Assembly (NCBI GenBank): GCA_027621505.1 | Contig: JAQCBK010000002.1 | Span: 25,632 to 89,631, forward strand | Reading direction: 5' to 3' | DNA length: 64,000 bases | DNA from: Bacteroidota bacterium | GTDB taxonomy: Bacteria > Bacteroidota > Bacteroidia > Flavobacteriales > Flavobacteriaceae | Shown here: positions 36,961-46,542 of the stretch, piece by piece | Layout: the number at the start of each line of letters is the position of its first letter | How positions within the stretch are numbered: the stretch's first letter is position 1 | Position numbers and translations under genes: made by a program | Notes under the pieces: generated by a model | The model's database searches: none | What the model saw: the letters and a program-made list of their open reading frames with translations, nothing else | What the model was told of the DNA's origin: nothing

Positions 36961-37965
36961 ATGTTTGAGGGCATTTATTTTGCAAATCCGGATTATTTGT
37001 GGTTGTTCATCAGCCTTCCCATTTTGGTGGGTTGGTATGTGATGACCAGAAGAAAAACCCAGCCGGTATTGAAAATCTCTTCCCTTAAAGGTTTTCAGGC
37101 CAATTCTGGTTTTCTGAGCCGATTGCAACCCTTGTTGTTTGTGATGCGAATGCTATCCTTGGCCCTGGTCATCTTGGCTTTGGCTCGGCCTCAAACCATG
37201 GACGTTTCTACCCGTACCAAAACCAACAAGGGAATTGACATCATCATGGCCATTGATATCTCGTCTAGTATGTTGGCAGAAGATCTCAAACCCAACCGCT
37301 TGAGCGCGTTGAAACGTGTAGCAGCTTCTTTTATTGACGATCGGGTGAGTGATCGGATCGGCTTGGTCATCTATGCTGGAGAGAGTTACACCAAGACGCC
37401 CATTACCAGTGATCGTGCCATCGTTAAAAATGCATTGGGAGGAATCCAATTTGAGGGATTGATCGAAGACGGAACTGCTATCGGCATGGGATTGGCCACT
37501 GCTGTCAATCGTTTAAAAGACAGCCGTGCCAAAAGCAAGGTCATCATATTGCTCACCGATGGAGTGAACAACTCTGGTTTTATCGACCCAAAAATTGCGA
37601 GTGAGTTGGCCGTGGAATACGAAATCAAAACCTATACCATTGGCTTGGGGAGTAACGGCACCGCAAGGGCACCCGTGGGGCTGTTGCCCAATGGTAAATT
37701 TCAGTATGGGATGACCAAGGTGGAAATTGATGAGGAATTACTCCAAACCATTGCCAAAAATACCGGGGGATTGTATTTCCGAGCCACCGATAACAAAAAG
37801 TTGGAGGAGATTTATGATGAAATCAATAAGCTGGAAAAGACCGAGATTGAGGAGTTTAAGTATTACAATTACCAGGAAAAATTCAGGCCATTGATTCTGT
37901 TGGCATTGACTTTGCTGTTTATAGAATGGCTGTTGAGAAACACCCTTTTTAGAAGTTTTATTTGA
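36961..37965 (+). CDS. batA: VWA domain protein BatA
   Basis: GIDIIMAIDISSSMLAEDLKPNRLSALKRVAASFI, ILLTDGVNNSG, DEINKLEKTEIEEFKYYNYQE. Confidence 0.9.
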   Translation: MFEGIYFANPDYLWLFISLPILVGWYVMTRRKTQPVLKISSLKGFQANSGFLSRLQPLLFVMRMLSLALVILALARPQTMDVSTRTKTNKGIDIIMAIDISSSMLAEDLKPNRLSALKRVAASFIDDRVSDRIGLVIYAGESYTKTPITSDRAIVKNALGGIQFEGLIEDGTAIGMGLATAVNRLKDSRAKSKVIILLTDGVNNSGFIDPKIASELAVEYEIKTYTIGLGSNGTARAPVGLLPNGKFQYGMTKVEIDEELLQTIAKNTGGLYFRATDNKKLEEIYDEINKLEKTEIEEFKYYNYQEKFRPLILLALTLLFIEWLLRNTLFRSFI

Positions 37966-37966
37966 T

Positions 37967-39001
37967 ATGTATCAGTTAGACGCACCATTTTATTTTTATC
38001 TGTTGGGAATCGTCCCCCTCTTTTGGGGGGCATACCTTTTGGTAGCAAGGTGGAAGCGACTTACTCAAAAACAATTTGCCCAGGTGGGCTTGATGGAAAA
38101 ACTAAGTCCCAACCGGTCAAGGTTTAAACCGGCTTTTAAACTGATCCTTTTAAGTCTTGGATTTGCCTTATTGATTTTGGGCTTGGTCAATCCAAAAATT
38201 GGAACCCAATTGGAAACAGTAAAACGAGAGGGCGTGGACATTGTTTTTGCCATTGACGTATCCAAAAGCATGCTGGCAGAGGACATCGCTCCCAATCGAT
38301 TGGAAAAGTCCAAGCGTTTGGTCTCGGCCATCATCAATCAATTGGCGAGTGACCGTATTGGCATTATCGCTTATGCTGCACAAGCCATTCCCCAATTGCC
38401 CATCACCACCGACTACGGTGCTGCCAAAATGTTTCTGCAAGCCCTCAATACCAATATGCTATCCTCTCAAGGGACTGCACTGGATGCTGCCTTGGATTTA
38501 TCGGGAACCTATTTTGATGATGAGGATCAAACCAACCGTGTGGTGTTTTTGATTTCGGATGGTGAAGATCACTCCGAGGAGGGAAGTGCTGCTGCCCAAA
38601 GGGCATCGGACATGGGCATTCGAATTTTTACATTTGGCGTTGGGACAGATGAGGGAGCTCCCATTCCCATCAAAAGGAAAGGAGTGATAGAATCCTACAA
38701 AAAAGATATGGAAGGAGTCACAGTCATCACCAAAAGAAATGCCCTCATCTTACAAGAAATTGCCGAGGCAGCGGATGGTGAATATATCGACGGAAATGAT
38801 ACCCAAGTGGTGTTAGATTTTGTAGCTGAAACCCTTAAGAATATGGACAAAAAAGAATTTGAAGCCAAAAAATTTGTCAGTTATAAAGATCAGTTTCAGG
38901 CTTTTCTTTTTGCAGGATTCCTGTTAATTTTGTTGGAGATGTTTCTTTTCGAAACCAAAACCAAATGGATAGAACGTCTAAATTTATTCAACGAAAAATG
39001 A
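37967..39001 (+). CDS. batB: VWA domain protein BatB
   Basis: GVDIVFAIDVSKSMLAEDIAPNRLEKSKRLVSAIINQL, FLISDGEDHSEEG. Confidence 0.9.
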   Translation: MYQLDAPFYFYLLGIVPLFWGAYLLVARWKRLTQKQFAQVGLMEKLSPNRSRFKPAFKLILLSLGFALLILGLVNPKIGTQLETVKREGVDIVFAIDVSKSMLAEDIAPNRLEKSKRLVSAIINQLASDRIGIIAYAAQAIPQLPITTDYGAAKMFLQALNTNMLSSQGTALDAALDLSGTYFDDEDQTNRVVFLISDGEDHSEEGSAAAQRASDMGIRIFTFGVGTDEGAPIPIKRKGVIESYKKDMEGVTVITKRNALILQEIAEAADGEYIDGNDTQVVLDFVAETLKNMDKKEFEAKKFVSYKDQFQAFLFAGFLLILLEMFLFETKTKWIERLNLFNEK

Positions 39002-39819
39002 GGGTCAAGCCAACTTTTTATTGTCTGTTTTTTCTGTTGATGGCTTTGCCAATGGTTGCTCAGGAAGCCGAGGTTACCAATCATATTTTTGATGGAAACG
39101 AACAGGCATCGGCTGAGCTTTTTGTCGAGGCTGAAATGTCCTACAGAAAAGCACTCTCCAAAGCCCCCGAAAAGCCAGAGGCCCTCTACAATTTGGGAAA
39201 CACACATTTCAAAGAACAAGATTATGAAGAGGCCAAGCAACGCTTTTTTCAAACCCAAAAAATTGCGGAAAACAAATCCAGCAGGCATCATGCCCTCCAC
39301 AATTTGGGGAATGTCTTTATGAAGCAAAAGGATTACGCCAAAGCTGTGGAAACCTACAAGGATGCTTTAAGAAATAATCCAGAGGATGAAGAAACCCGGT
39401 ACAATTATGCCCTTGCCAAAGAGCTCTTAGAAAAAGAGCAGGAGCAACAACAAAATCAAGATCAAAACGATCAAAACGATCAGCAGGATCAAGAGGATCA
39501 AAAAGATCAGGACAACCAAGACGACAACAAAGAGGGAGATCAAGACAAAGATTCTGGCAAAGAGGACGAGAATCAAGAGGGAGACGAGGGAGAGGACGAG
39601 GAAGATAAAAAAGATGAAGGCGATCAAGAAAAAGAGAATCAACCTCAAGAAGGAGATCAAGAAAAAGAACAGCCTTCACAACCCCGACAAACAGAGCTTT
39701 CTCCAGAGCAGGTTCAAAGTTTACTGGAAGCCATGAGCAATCAGGAAAAGAAGGTTCAAGACAAGGTCAATGCCGAAAAGGTTCAGGGAACCCCGGTCAG
39801 AGGTCAAAAAGATTGGTAA
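38998..39819 (+). CDS. batC: TPR protein BatC with acidic/polyampholyte low-complexity tail
   Basis: ATG at 38998 (ATGA overlap with batB). TPR motifs ALYNLGNTHFKEQDYEEAKQRF and ALHNLGNVFMKQKDYAKAVETYKDALRNNPEDEETRYN; D/Q/E/K-rich tail. Confidence 0.85.
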   Translation: MRVKPTFYCLFFLLMALPMVAQEAEVTNHIFDGNEQASAELFVEAEMSYRKALSKAPEKPEALYNLGNTHFKEQDYEEAKQRFFQTQKIAENKSSRHHALHNLGNVFMKQKDYAKAVETYKDALRNNPEDEETRYNYALAKELLEKEQEQQQNQDQNDQNDQQDQEDQKDQDNQDDNKEGDQDKDSGKEDENQEGDEGEDEEDKKDEGDQEKENQPQEGDQEKEQPSQPRQTELSPEQVQSLLEAMSNQEKKVQDKVNAEKVQGTPVRGQKDW

Positions 39820-39825
39820 GTATTA

Positions 39826-41595
39826 TTGATGAAAAACAGAATTCTTCCCTTTATTTTTTTTGTGCTGAGCCTCACACTGTCGATGGCCCAAGGGGTGAGT
39901 TTTGAGGCCAAGCTCAGCAAAAGAACACTGGGGCTGAACGAGCGTTTGCGTGTGGATTTTGTGATGAATGAAAATGGAGATAATTTTACTCCCCCCAGTT
40001 TTTCTGGATTTCGCGTGGTAGGAGGACCCAATCAGTCCATCAGTAATTCGTGGGTCAATGGAAAGCGTAGTTTTTCCAAAACCTACACCTATTTTTTGAC
40101 CCCTACCCAAAAAGGAGCTTTATCGATAGATCAGGCCACCATCAAAATCGATGGGGAGATTTATAAAACCACACCACAAAAAATTACTGTAACAGAAGCC
40201 GTTGACATTCCCAGGGATCCCAATAGCCCTGAGTATTTGATCGATGACAACCTTCATCTGGTTGCCGAAATCTCCAACCCTCGACCTTATGTCAACGAGG
40301 CCATTACCATCGTCTATAAATTGTATTTCAGGAATCCATTGAGGATTTCGGACGCACGGGCAGTGGAGAATCCTAAGTTTGCCGATTTTTGGAGCCATAA
40401 CATCGACATTCCTCAGCTTAAGGTTGAGGACGGAACCTATAAGGGAGAGCCCTATAAGATGGTGGTTTGGAAAAAAAGCGTATTGTATCCTCAGAAAACA
40501 GGAAAGCTGTCCATCGAACCGCTAAGCCTCAACTTGATCATCGATTTACCCTCCAACCGCAGAGATTTTTTTGGCAATAGAATCCTACAACAATCCTCCA
40601 GAACGGTCACCGCAGGAAGAAGAACCATCAATGTCAAAGCCTTACCCGAAAAGGGAAAACCCGCCAATTTCTTTGGGGCAGTGGGACAGTTTGATTTTGA
40701 TGCGCTGATCAATAAAAATGCCCTTAAAGCTACCGAGTCCTTCGAGATCAAACTCAAGGTAAGCGGCAAGGGGAACCTCAAACTTTTTAATTTACCACAA
40801 TTGGTACTGCCCAATACCTTGGAAATTTTTGAGCCCGAGCATACCGAAAATGTCGTAACGACCCTATCGGGAATGCAGGGAAGCATTGAGGACAATTATA
40901 CCATCGTCCCCCGTTTTCAGGGGAAATACCCCATATCGCCAGTGGCCTTTTCCTATTTTGACCCGAAGAAAGAGCAGTATTTTACCCTTCGGTCCCGTGA
41001 ACAAATAGTCGATGTGTACGGTGGGCCTTTGGCCAATAATTCTGATGATAATTCAACCCCTCTTGCGGCCAAGCAACTCTTGTCCAATACCGATGAGTCC
41101 TTCCGATTCATCAAACTCAATCCCAATCTTGAACCCATTGTTAAAAAAGCATTTTGGAACAGCAAACTGTTTTATGGCCTAATCACGGCTCCGTTCTTTT
41201 TATTGCTTGGCTTTGTACTATTCTTAAAGCGCAATCAGCGTATTTCCAACGATGTTGAAGGCTCCCGACTGCGTTTGGCCAATCGATTGTCCAAAAAATA
41301 TTTGGGAGAAGCCAAAAAGAATTTAAAAAATAAAGCGCTTTTCTATGATGCATTGGAAAGGGCCTTGTACAATTACCTCAAATCAAAGCTCAGGATAAAA
41401 ACCGACGACTTCAGTAAATCCCGAATCGCCGAGATTCTGGTCAAAAGAAACCTTACACAAGAGGAAATAAAATCATTCCTTTACCTTTTGGAAAACTGTG
41501 AGGTAGCCCGTTACTCTCCAGCCACGGATGCCAAGATGCAACAAGATTTTGATCAAGCACTTGCTGTAATATCTAATATCGATAAAAAAATATGA
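39826..41595 (+). CDS. batD: BatD family protein
   Basis: SFEAKLSKRTLGLNERLRVDFVMNENGDNFTPPSFSGFRVVGGPNQSISNSWVNGKRSFSKTYTYFLTPTQKGAL. Confidence 0.93.
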   Translation: MMKNRILPFIFFVLSLTLSMAQGVSFEAKLSKRTLGLNERLRVDFVMNENGDNFTPPSFSGFRVVGGPNQSISNSWVNGKRSFSKTYTYFLTPTQKGALSIDQATIKIDGEIYKTTPQKITVTEAVDIPRDPNSPEYLIDDNLHLVAEISNPRPYVNEAITIVYKLYFRNPLRISDARAVENPKFADFWSHNIDIPQLKVEDGTYKGEPYKMVVWKKSVLYPQKTGKLSIEPLSLNLIIDLPSNRRDFFGNRILQQSSRTVTAGRRTINVKALPEKGKPANFFGAVGQFDFDALINKNALKATESFEIKLKVSGKGNLKLFNLPQLVLPNTLEIFEPEHTENVVTTLSGMQGSIEDNYTIVPRFQGKYPISPVAFSYFDPKKEQYFTLRSREQIVDVYGGPLANNSDDNSTPLAAKQLLSNTDESFRFIKLNPNLEPIVKKAFWNSKLFYGLITAPFFLLLGFVLFLKRNQRISNDVEGSRLRLANRLSKKYLGEAKKNLKNKALFYDALERALYNYLKSKLRIKTDDFSKSRIAEILVKRNLTQEEIKSFLYLLENCEVARYSPATDAKMQQDFDQALAVISNIDKKI

Positions 41596-42359
41596 GAAAG
41601 TTGGTGTTGTTTTCGGTCGTGGTCCTACTGTTTCAAACATCGGTTTTGGGACAGGAAAATAAAACGGTTTTTGAAAATGCAAATACCGCCTACAATGCCG
41701 GTCAGTTTGAACAGGCGGTGATGCTTTACAAGGAGATATTGGAAAGCGGTCAACACAGCGCAGCACTCTATTTTAATTTGGCCAATGCCTACTACCGTCT
41801 CAATCAGGTAGCGGAAAGTATTTTTTATTTTGAAAAGGCAAAGCAACTGAACCCAACCGATGAGGACATCATCATCAATGGGGCTTTTGCACAGAATATG
41901 GCTATCGATGCGATTGAAGTTTTGCCCAAATCTCAAATCACCCAATGGGAGGAAAAGGCCATGGGTCTTTTTTCTCAAGAAGGCTGGGCGTATTTTGCTG
42001 TTTTTTTGGCTTGGATGCTGGCATTGTTTTGGGCCCTCTATTTGAAAAATAGAATTCCACTCTTAAAGAGATCCTTTTTTGTTGCTGCCCTTACTGTGGC
42101 ATTGCTGTTTTTGGGTACTTTGTCTATTGCTGTGGTCAAGTTTTCCAGAAATAACGAGCTTAACTATGGCATCCTTTTCAACAAAAAAATTGAAGTCTCA
42201 GCTGAGCCCAATTCCCGGTCAGAAGCATTGTTTTTGTTGCATGAGGGCACCAAAGTAGAGTTATTGGATCAACTCCAAGAATGGCAAAAAATCAGAATTG
42301 CCAACGGTTCAGAGGGCTGGATAAAAGAGGGGACCATTAGAAGTTTAAAAAACAATTAA
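41592..42359 (+). CDS. batE: BatE: TPR plus SH3-like domain protein
   Basis: ENANTAYNAGQFEQAVMLYKEILESGQHSAALYFNLANAYYRLNQVAESIFYFEKA; C-terminal SH3-like WQKIRIANGSEGWIKEGTIRSL. Confidence 0.87.
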   Translation: MRKLVLFSVVVLLFQTSVLGQENKTVFENANTAYNAGQFEQAVMLYKEILESGQHSAALYFNLANAYYRLNQVAESIFYFEKAKQLNPTDEDIIINGAFAQNMAIDAIEVLPKSQITQWEEKAMGLFSQEGWAYFAVFLAWMLALFWALYLKNRIPLLKRSFFVAALTVALLFLGTLSIAVVKFSRNNELNYGILFNKKIEVSAEPNSRSEALFLLHEGTKVELLDQLQEWQKIRIANGSEGWIKEGTIRSLKNN

Positions 42360-42871
42360 ATAAGGTCTTTTGGGAGGTCTTCTGACCATTCGCTTCCCCA
42401 GCTAAAAAGGTATTCACCGATTGCTGTAATGGGTTCGTAGAGGAGGGAATTTTCCATGGTTTCGGCATCGACTATGGGAACCCATGCATCGAGTTGATCG
42501 AAAAAGAAAAGCGCAACACTCATCAATACCGCCCATTTTATAACCCCAAAAAAAGCACCTAAAAATTTATTGAACAAACCCAATGAAGCTTGTCGGATGA
42601 CCTTGGTCAGCCCCTTTGCGAGCAGTGAAATGGCATAGACAATCACAATGAATACCAACAGATAGGATACGGTTTGGACTGCTAAAGGATTCCAATCGAC
42701 AAATCCTTTGACCAAATCGGCAACAAAATCCGAAAAACGCAGGGCACCAATCAAACCCAGAAACAAAGCCCCCAAGCTGGCGACTTCGATAATTAAACCT
42801 TTGGAAAAACCTTTTAAAAAGCCGAAACCCAAGGCAATAGCCAGCACAATATCCAATGCATTCATGCTCAC
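42356..42871 (-). CDS. CvpA family protein
   Basis: MNALDIVLAIALGFGFLKGFSKGLIIEVASLGALFLGLIGALRFSD. Confidence 0.92.
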   Translation of the reverse strand: MSMNALDIVLAIALGFGFLKGFSKGLIIEVASLGALFLGLIGALRFSDFVADLVKGFVDWNPLAVQTVSYLLVFIVIVYAISLLAKGLTKVIRQASLGLFNKFLGAFFGVIKWAVLMSVALFFFDQLDAWVPIVDAETMENSLLYEPITAIGEYLFSWGSEWSEDLPKDLI

Positions 42872-43071
42872 GAAATTACTTTTTTTTTGTGAATCGTTTG
42901 CTAGGATTCATTGAAAAGGGAGTGGCGAAGAGGGGCTTTGAAAGATTGTTTTTAAACGGATAAACATCTACAAATATAGTAAATAAATTAAGTAACTTGA
43001 ACGACCCAATGGCTGTGATTTGGGAGCTCCCTTTTTTGGGAAGCATGCACCATAATTTATTTTAAAGCCAG

Positions 43072-43079
43072 TATCTTTG
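43072..43079 (+). promoter_or_regulatory. Putative -7 element TATCTTTG
   Basis: TATCTTTG immediately upstream of a GTG start at 43083. Confidence 0.4.
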
Positions 43080-43082
43080 GGG

Positions 43083-43451
43083 GTGCAAAAAAGTCAAAGC
43101 AGAGATCAAAAGTTAAAAGAACGTTGGGATCATCTAATCAGCCTACTGAGTGATCGATTCTCCGACGGAGAAGCATTGGACGTTGAAGGGGTATTGTATT
43201 TGGTAGGTTTGCAGGAACTGGGGCAGGTGCATCGTAAAATGAAAAAAGACGACAATGTCAACCTGATTCACATCGGCATATGTACTGTTCTTGAACCTTT
43301 TGGTTACTACCGCTTCGATTATTTTGACGAGGAGGGATGGCCTCATTTTGAATTGATAGAAGCATTGCCACCACTTAAGCCAGGGGAGCAATCCCTATTG
43401 ATGAAAGAAGCCTTGGTAACATATTTTTTAAGCCGCGAGTTAATTCAATAA
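43083..43451 (+). CDS. Conserved hypothetical protein
   Basis: QKSQSRDQKLKERWDHLISLLSDRFSDGEALDVEGVLYLVGLQELGQ. GTG start at 43083 (or TTG at 43077). Confidence 0.75.
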   Translation: MQKSQSRDQKLKERWDHLISLLSDRFSDGEALDVEGVLYLVGLQELGQVHRKMKKDDNVNLIHIGICTVLEPFGYYRFDYFDEEGWPHFELIEALPPLKPGEQSLLMKEALVTYFLSRELIQ

Positions 43452-43456
43452 ATTTT

Positions 43457-43464
43457 TACTTTTG
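43457..43464 (+). promoter_or_regulatory. Putative -7 element TACTTTTG of pheS
   Basis: TACTTTTG ending 4 bp before the ATG at 43469. Confidence 0.45.
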
Positions 43465-43468
43465 ACAC

Positions 43469-44485
43469 ATGATTGATAAGATAAACGAAAATCTTGCCTT
43501 AGTGAATGCTTTTGAGGCGAAGTCCAAAGAAGAAATAGAAGCTTTTAGACTTCAGTATCTCGGAAAAAAGGGGATGATGAACGATTTTTTTGCTGCGTTT
43601 AAAGAAGTGTCTCCACAAGACAAAAAAGAATACGGACAAGCCTTGAATAAGCTTAAAAATGCAGTCACCGAAAAAGTCAAATCGCTTCAACTTAATGCTG
43701 TTGACAACCCTTCAAAAGGAAACTACGGTGATTTATCGAGACCGGCTTATCCCTTAGCATTGGGTTCAAGACATCCCCTTTCGCTGGTCAAAAACAGAAT
43801 TGTGGAGATCTTTTCTCAAGTTGGGTTTAATATTTCTGAAGGCCCAGAGATCGAAGACGATTGGCACAATTTTACAGCACTCAATCTCCCAGAGTATCAT
43901 CCCGCACGTGACATGCAGGATACTTTTTTCATACAAACCGATCCCGATATTTTACTCCGTACCCATACTTCATCGGTTCAAGTTCGATACATGGAAAAAA
44001 ATCAGCCTCCAATACGAACCATTTCGCCCGGGAGGGTATTCAGAAATGAAGCCATCTCAGCAAGGGCACACTGCATCTTCCATCAAGTAGAGGGTTTGTA
44101 CATTGACAAAAATGTGTCTTTTGTAGACCTTAAACAAATCTTACTCTATTTTACCAAAGCCCTTTTTGGAAAGTCAAAGATCCGATTGCGACCCTCTTAT
44201 TTTCCTTTTACAGAGCCCAGTGCTGAGGTTGATATATATTGGGGATTGGAAACAGAGACCGATTATCGCATCACCAAAGGAACAGGTTGGCTGGAAATCA
44301 TGGGTTGTGGAATGGTGGATCCTAATGTTTTAAAAAACTGTAATATCGATCCCGAGGAGTATTCAGGCTATGCCTTTGGGATGGGGATTGAGAGAATTGC
44401 CATGTTATTATATCAAATTGGTGACATTCGCTTATTTTTTGAAAATGACGTCCGTTTTTTGTCTCAGTTTCAGTCTGAGCACTAG
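43469..44485 (+). CDS. pheS: Phenylalanine-tRNA ligase alpha subunit
   Basis: [71 protein letters not shown]-like motif. Confidence 0.97.
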   Translation: MIDKINENLALVNAFEAKSKEEIEAFRLQYLGKKGMMNDFFAAFKEVSPQDKKEYGQALNKLKNAVTEKVKSLQLNAVDNPSKGNYGDLSRPAYPLALGSRHPLSLVKNRIVEIFSQVGFNISEGPEIEDDWHNFTALNLPEYHPARDMQDTFFIQTDPDILLRTHTSSVQVRYMEKNQPPIRTISPGRVFRNEAISARAHCIFHQVEGLYIDKNVSFVDLKQILLYFTKALFGKSKIRLRPSYFPFTEPSAEVDIYWGLETETDYRITKGTGWLEIMGCGMVDPNVLKNCNIDPEEYSGYAFGMGIERIAMLLYQIGDIRLFFENDVRFLSQFQSEH

Positions 44486-45519
44486 TCTAATTGTTTGGTC
44501 AATTTTTTAAAAACCCTCTCTGGGTTTTTGTTTTGGTAAAGGATTTGGTGAACGGCGTCAAGAATGGGGACTCTGGTTTTGTATTTTAGGTTGATCATTT
44601 TGGCTGACTTGGTGGCATAAAATCCCTCAGCCACCATACTCATTTCCATTTGAGCCGCTCTCACGGTATAGCCCTTTCCAATCATATTACCAAAAGTTCG
44701 ATTCCGACTAAAAACAGAATAGCCTGTAACCAGAAGATCACCGAGATAGGCGGAATTGTTGATGTTGCGTTTCATTTTGTAGACATCTTTGATAAAGCGT
44801 TTCATTTCTCGAATGGCATTGCTCATCAGTACGCTTTGAAAATTATCACCATAACCCAGTCCGTGAGCAATACCGGCAGCAACGGCATAGATGTTTTTGA
44901 GCATGCTGGCGTATTCCGTACCGATAATGTCGTTGGAGGTCTTGATGCGGATGTATTCCGTTTTAAGCATGGCGGCTGTGGCTTTGGCCCATTTACTTTC
45001 CATACAAGCGATGGTCAAATAGGACAGCCGTTCCATCGCCACTTCTTCCGCATGAGAAGGACCAGAAATCACACCAATGCGCTCTAAAGGTACCTTAAAT
45101 TGGTGGTTAAAATATTCCCCAACGATCATCATACTTTCTGGTACCACCCCCTTGACAGCCGAAAAAATGAGTTTGTTATCAATGGGTTGGTTTAATTTTT
45201 CAAATTCTTGGTGTAAAAATGCAGAAGGGATGGCAATGATCAACAGCTCTGCTGTGGAAACGATTTCATTTATGTCCGAACTGATCCTAAGTCGCTTGAC
45301 ATTCAAATGTGTAGAGCGGAGATAGTTGGGATTGTGGTGGTGTTTGTTGATAAATTCCACATGCAGTGGGTTTCTGACAAACCAGCCCACCTTTCTCTTG
45401 TTTTCGGTTAGAATCTTGATGAGTGCAGTGCCCCAACTTCCCCCTCCCAAGACGGCTACTTTAAGCTTGTTTTTTAGGATCAAATGGGAAAGGGTAGGCT
45501 TTTTGGAAGGTATTTTCAT
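44482..45519 (-). CDS. gpsA: NAD(P)H-dependent glycerol-3-phosphate dehydrogenase
   Basis: [90 protein letters not shown]. Confidence 0.96.
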   Translation of the reverse strand: MKIPSKKPTLSHLILKNKLKVAVLGGGSWGTALIKILTENKRKVGWFVRNPLHVEFINKHHHNPNYLRSTHLNVKRLRISSDINEIVSTAELLIIAIPSAFLHQEFEKLNQPIDNKLIFSAVKGVVPESMMIVGEYFNHQFKVPLERIGVISGPSHAEEVAMERLSYLTIACMESKWAKATAAMLKTEYIRIKTSNDIIGTEYASMLKNIYAVAAGIAHGLGYGDNFQSVLMSNAIREMKRFIKDVYKMKRNINNSAYLGDLLVTGYSVFSRNRTFGNMIGKGYTVRAAQMEMSMVAEGFYATKSAKMINLKYKTRVPILDAVHQILYQNKNPERVFKKLTKQLD

Positions 45520-45532
45520 GGGGTATTCCCTA

Positions 45533-45970
45533 TCATAACCAAGTGTCCCAAGGGATTCTGCTCAGCAGTAATAGGAGTCCAAATCCATAAAATAAAGCAA
45601 TTCTGAGAAACTTCTTCCCAGGATCACTCTGACGTTTGTGAAGCGACCACCCCATGGTTATTAGAACAATGGCTAATATATTGGTGATAGGGTGTTCTAC
45701 CAAATACAAACGTGCTTGAGCGTCTTTCATAACGCCTCCCACACCCATGTCAGACCACTGGTCGAACCAAGGGGAAACGAAATATAAAATCAATCCAATC
45801 AAAAGTTGAATATGGGAGAAGATCAAACCAAAAAGGGACAATCTTAAATCTTTAGACTCAAAATCTCTTCCCTTAATTTTTCCACCAATAGCATTAAGGA
45901 TACCGAGAATTAAAACCAGTAAAACCAAATAGGCCCAATAGGAGTGAATATTTTTTAATAGCGAATACAT
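45533..45970 (-). CDS. Small 4-TM membrane protein (cytochrome B-like hypothetical)
   Basis: MYSLLKNIHSYWAYLVLLVLILGILNAIGG...VEHPITNILAIVLITMGWSLHKR. Confidence 0.7.
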   Translation of the reverse strand: MYSLLKNIHSYWAYLVLLVLILGILNAIGGKIKGRDFESKDLRLSLFGLIFSHIQLLIGLILYFVSPWFDQWSDMGVGGVMKDAQARLYLVEHPITNILAIVLITMGWSLHKRQSDPGKKFLRIALFYGFGLLLLLSRIPWDTWL

Positions 45971-46037
45971 GCCTTAATTTTTTCTGAAATATACGATATT
46001 CTTATCATCATTTGATGCTCCGATTTCAAGAATGAGA

Positions 46038-46484
46038 TCACATCATGGCATTGTAATAAGAGGGATTCCCTGTTACTTCCTCTCCCAGCCAATCTGGACG
46101 TGGAAATGAAGTGTCCTCAGAGGGGAGCTCAATCTCAGCCAAAATTAAATTTTTGTCATGGGTCAAAAATTCATCTACTTCAAAAGTGAAATTTTCAAAA
46201 GGGACGATATGTCTAATTTTTTCGATGGGTTGGTTTAAGGTCAACGCCATCAACTGTTGGGCGTCCTCTAGCGGAATGGCTTTTTCCCATTCCAACCGAC
46301 GGGTTCCTTCGCTATTGCTTTTTCCTTTGATCGTTAACCAACCCTGATTATTGATGATTCTCACCCTTACGGTTCGTTCGGGGTCCTTGTTGAGATAGCC
46401 CTGAATGATGCGATGACTTTGGATGGCTTCGTCCTTGAAAGCTTCGTTTTTGACCAAAAATTTTCTTTCTATTTCAGTTTTCAT
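46038..46484 (-). CDS. CYTH domain-containing protein
   Basis: MKTEIERKFLVKNEAF, GYLNKDPERTVRVRIINNQGWLTIKGKS. Confidence 0.95.
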   Translation of the reverse strand: MKTEIERKFLVKNEAFKDEAIQSHRIIQGYLNKDPERTVRVRIINNQGWLTIKGKSNSEGTRRLEWEKAIPLEDAQQLMALTLNQPIEKIRHIVPFENFTFEVDEFLTHDKNLILAEIELPSEDTSFPRPDWLGEEVTGNPSYYNAMM

Positions 46485-46542
46485 GGGTTATATAAGATAC
46501 CGATGCTTGAAATGAGCTTTGAAAACCTTTAATAAGGGTTTT

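Noticed and set aside
39427-39660. Leu/Phe/Ile-rich 77-aa antisense ORF resembling a membrane peptide
   Set aside because: Antisense product of the D/Q/E/K-rich BatC tract; artefact of low complexity.
33412-42359. MoxR/DUF58/VWA genes as a MoxR-vWA defence system
   Set aside because: Gene order matches the ordinary Bacteroidetes aerotolerance (Bat) operon with BatA-E; no defence neighbours.
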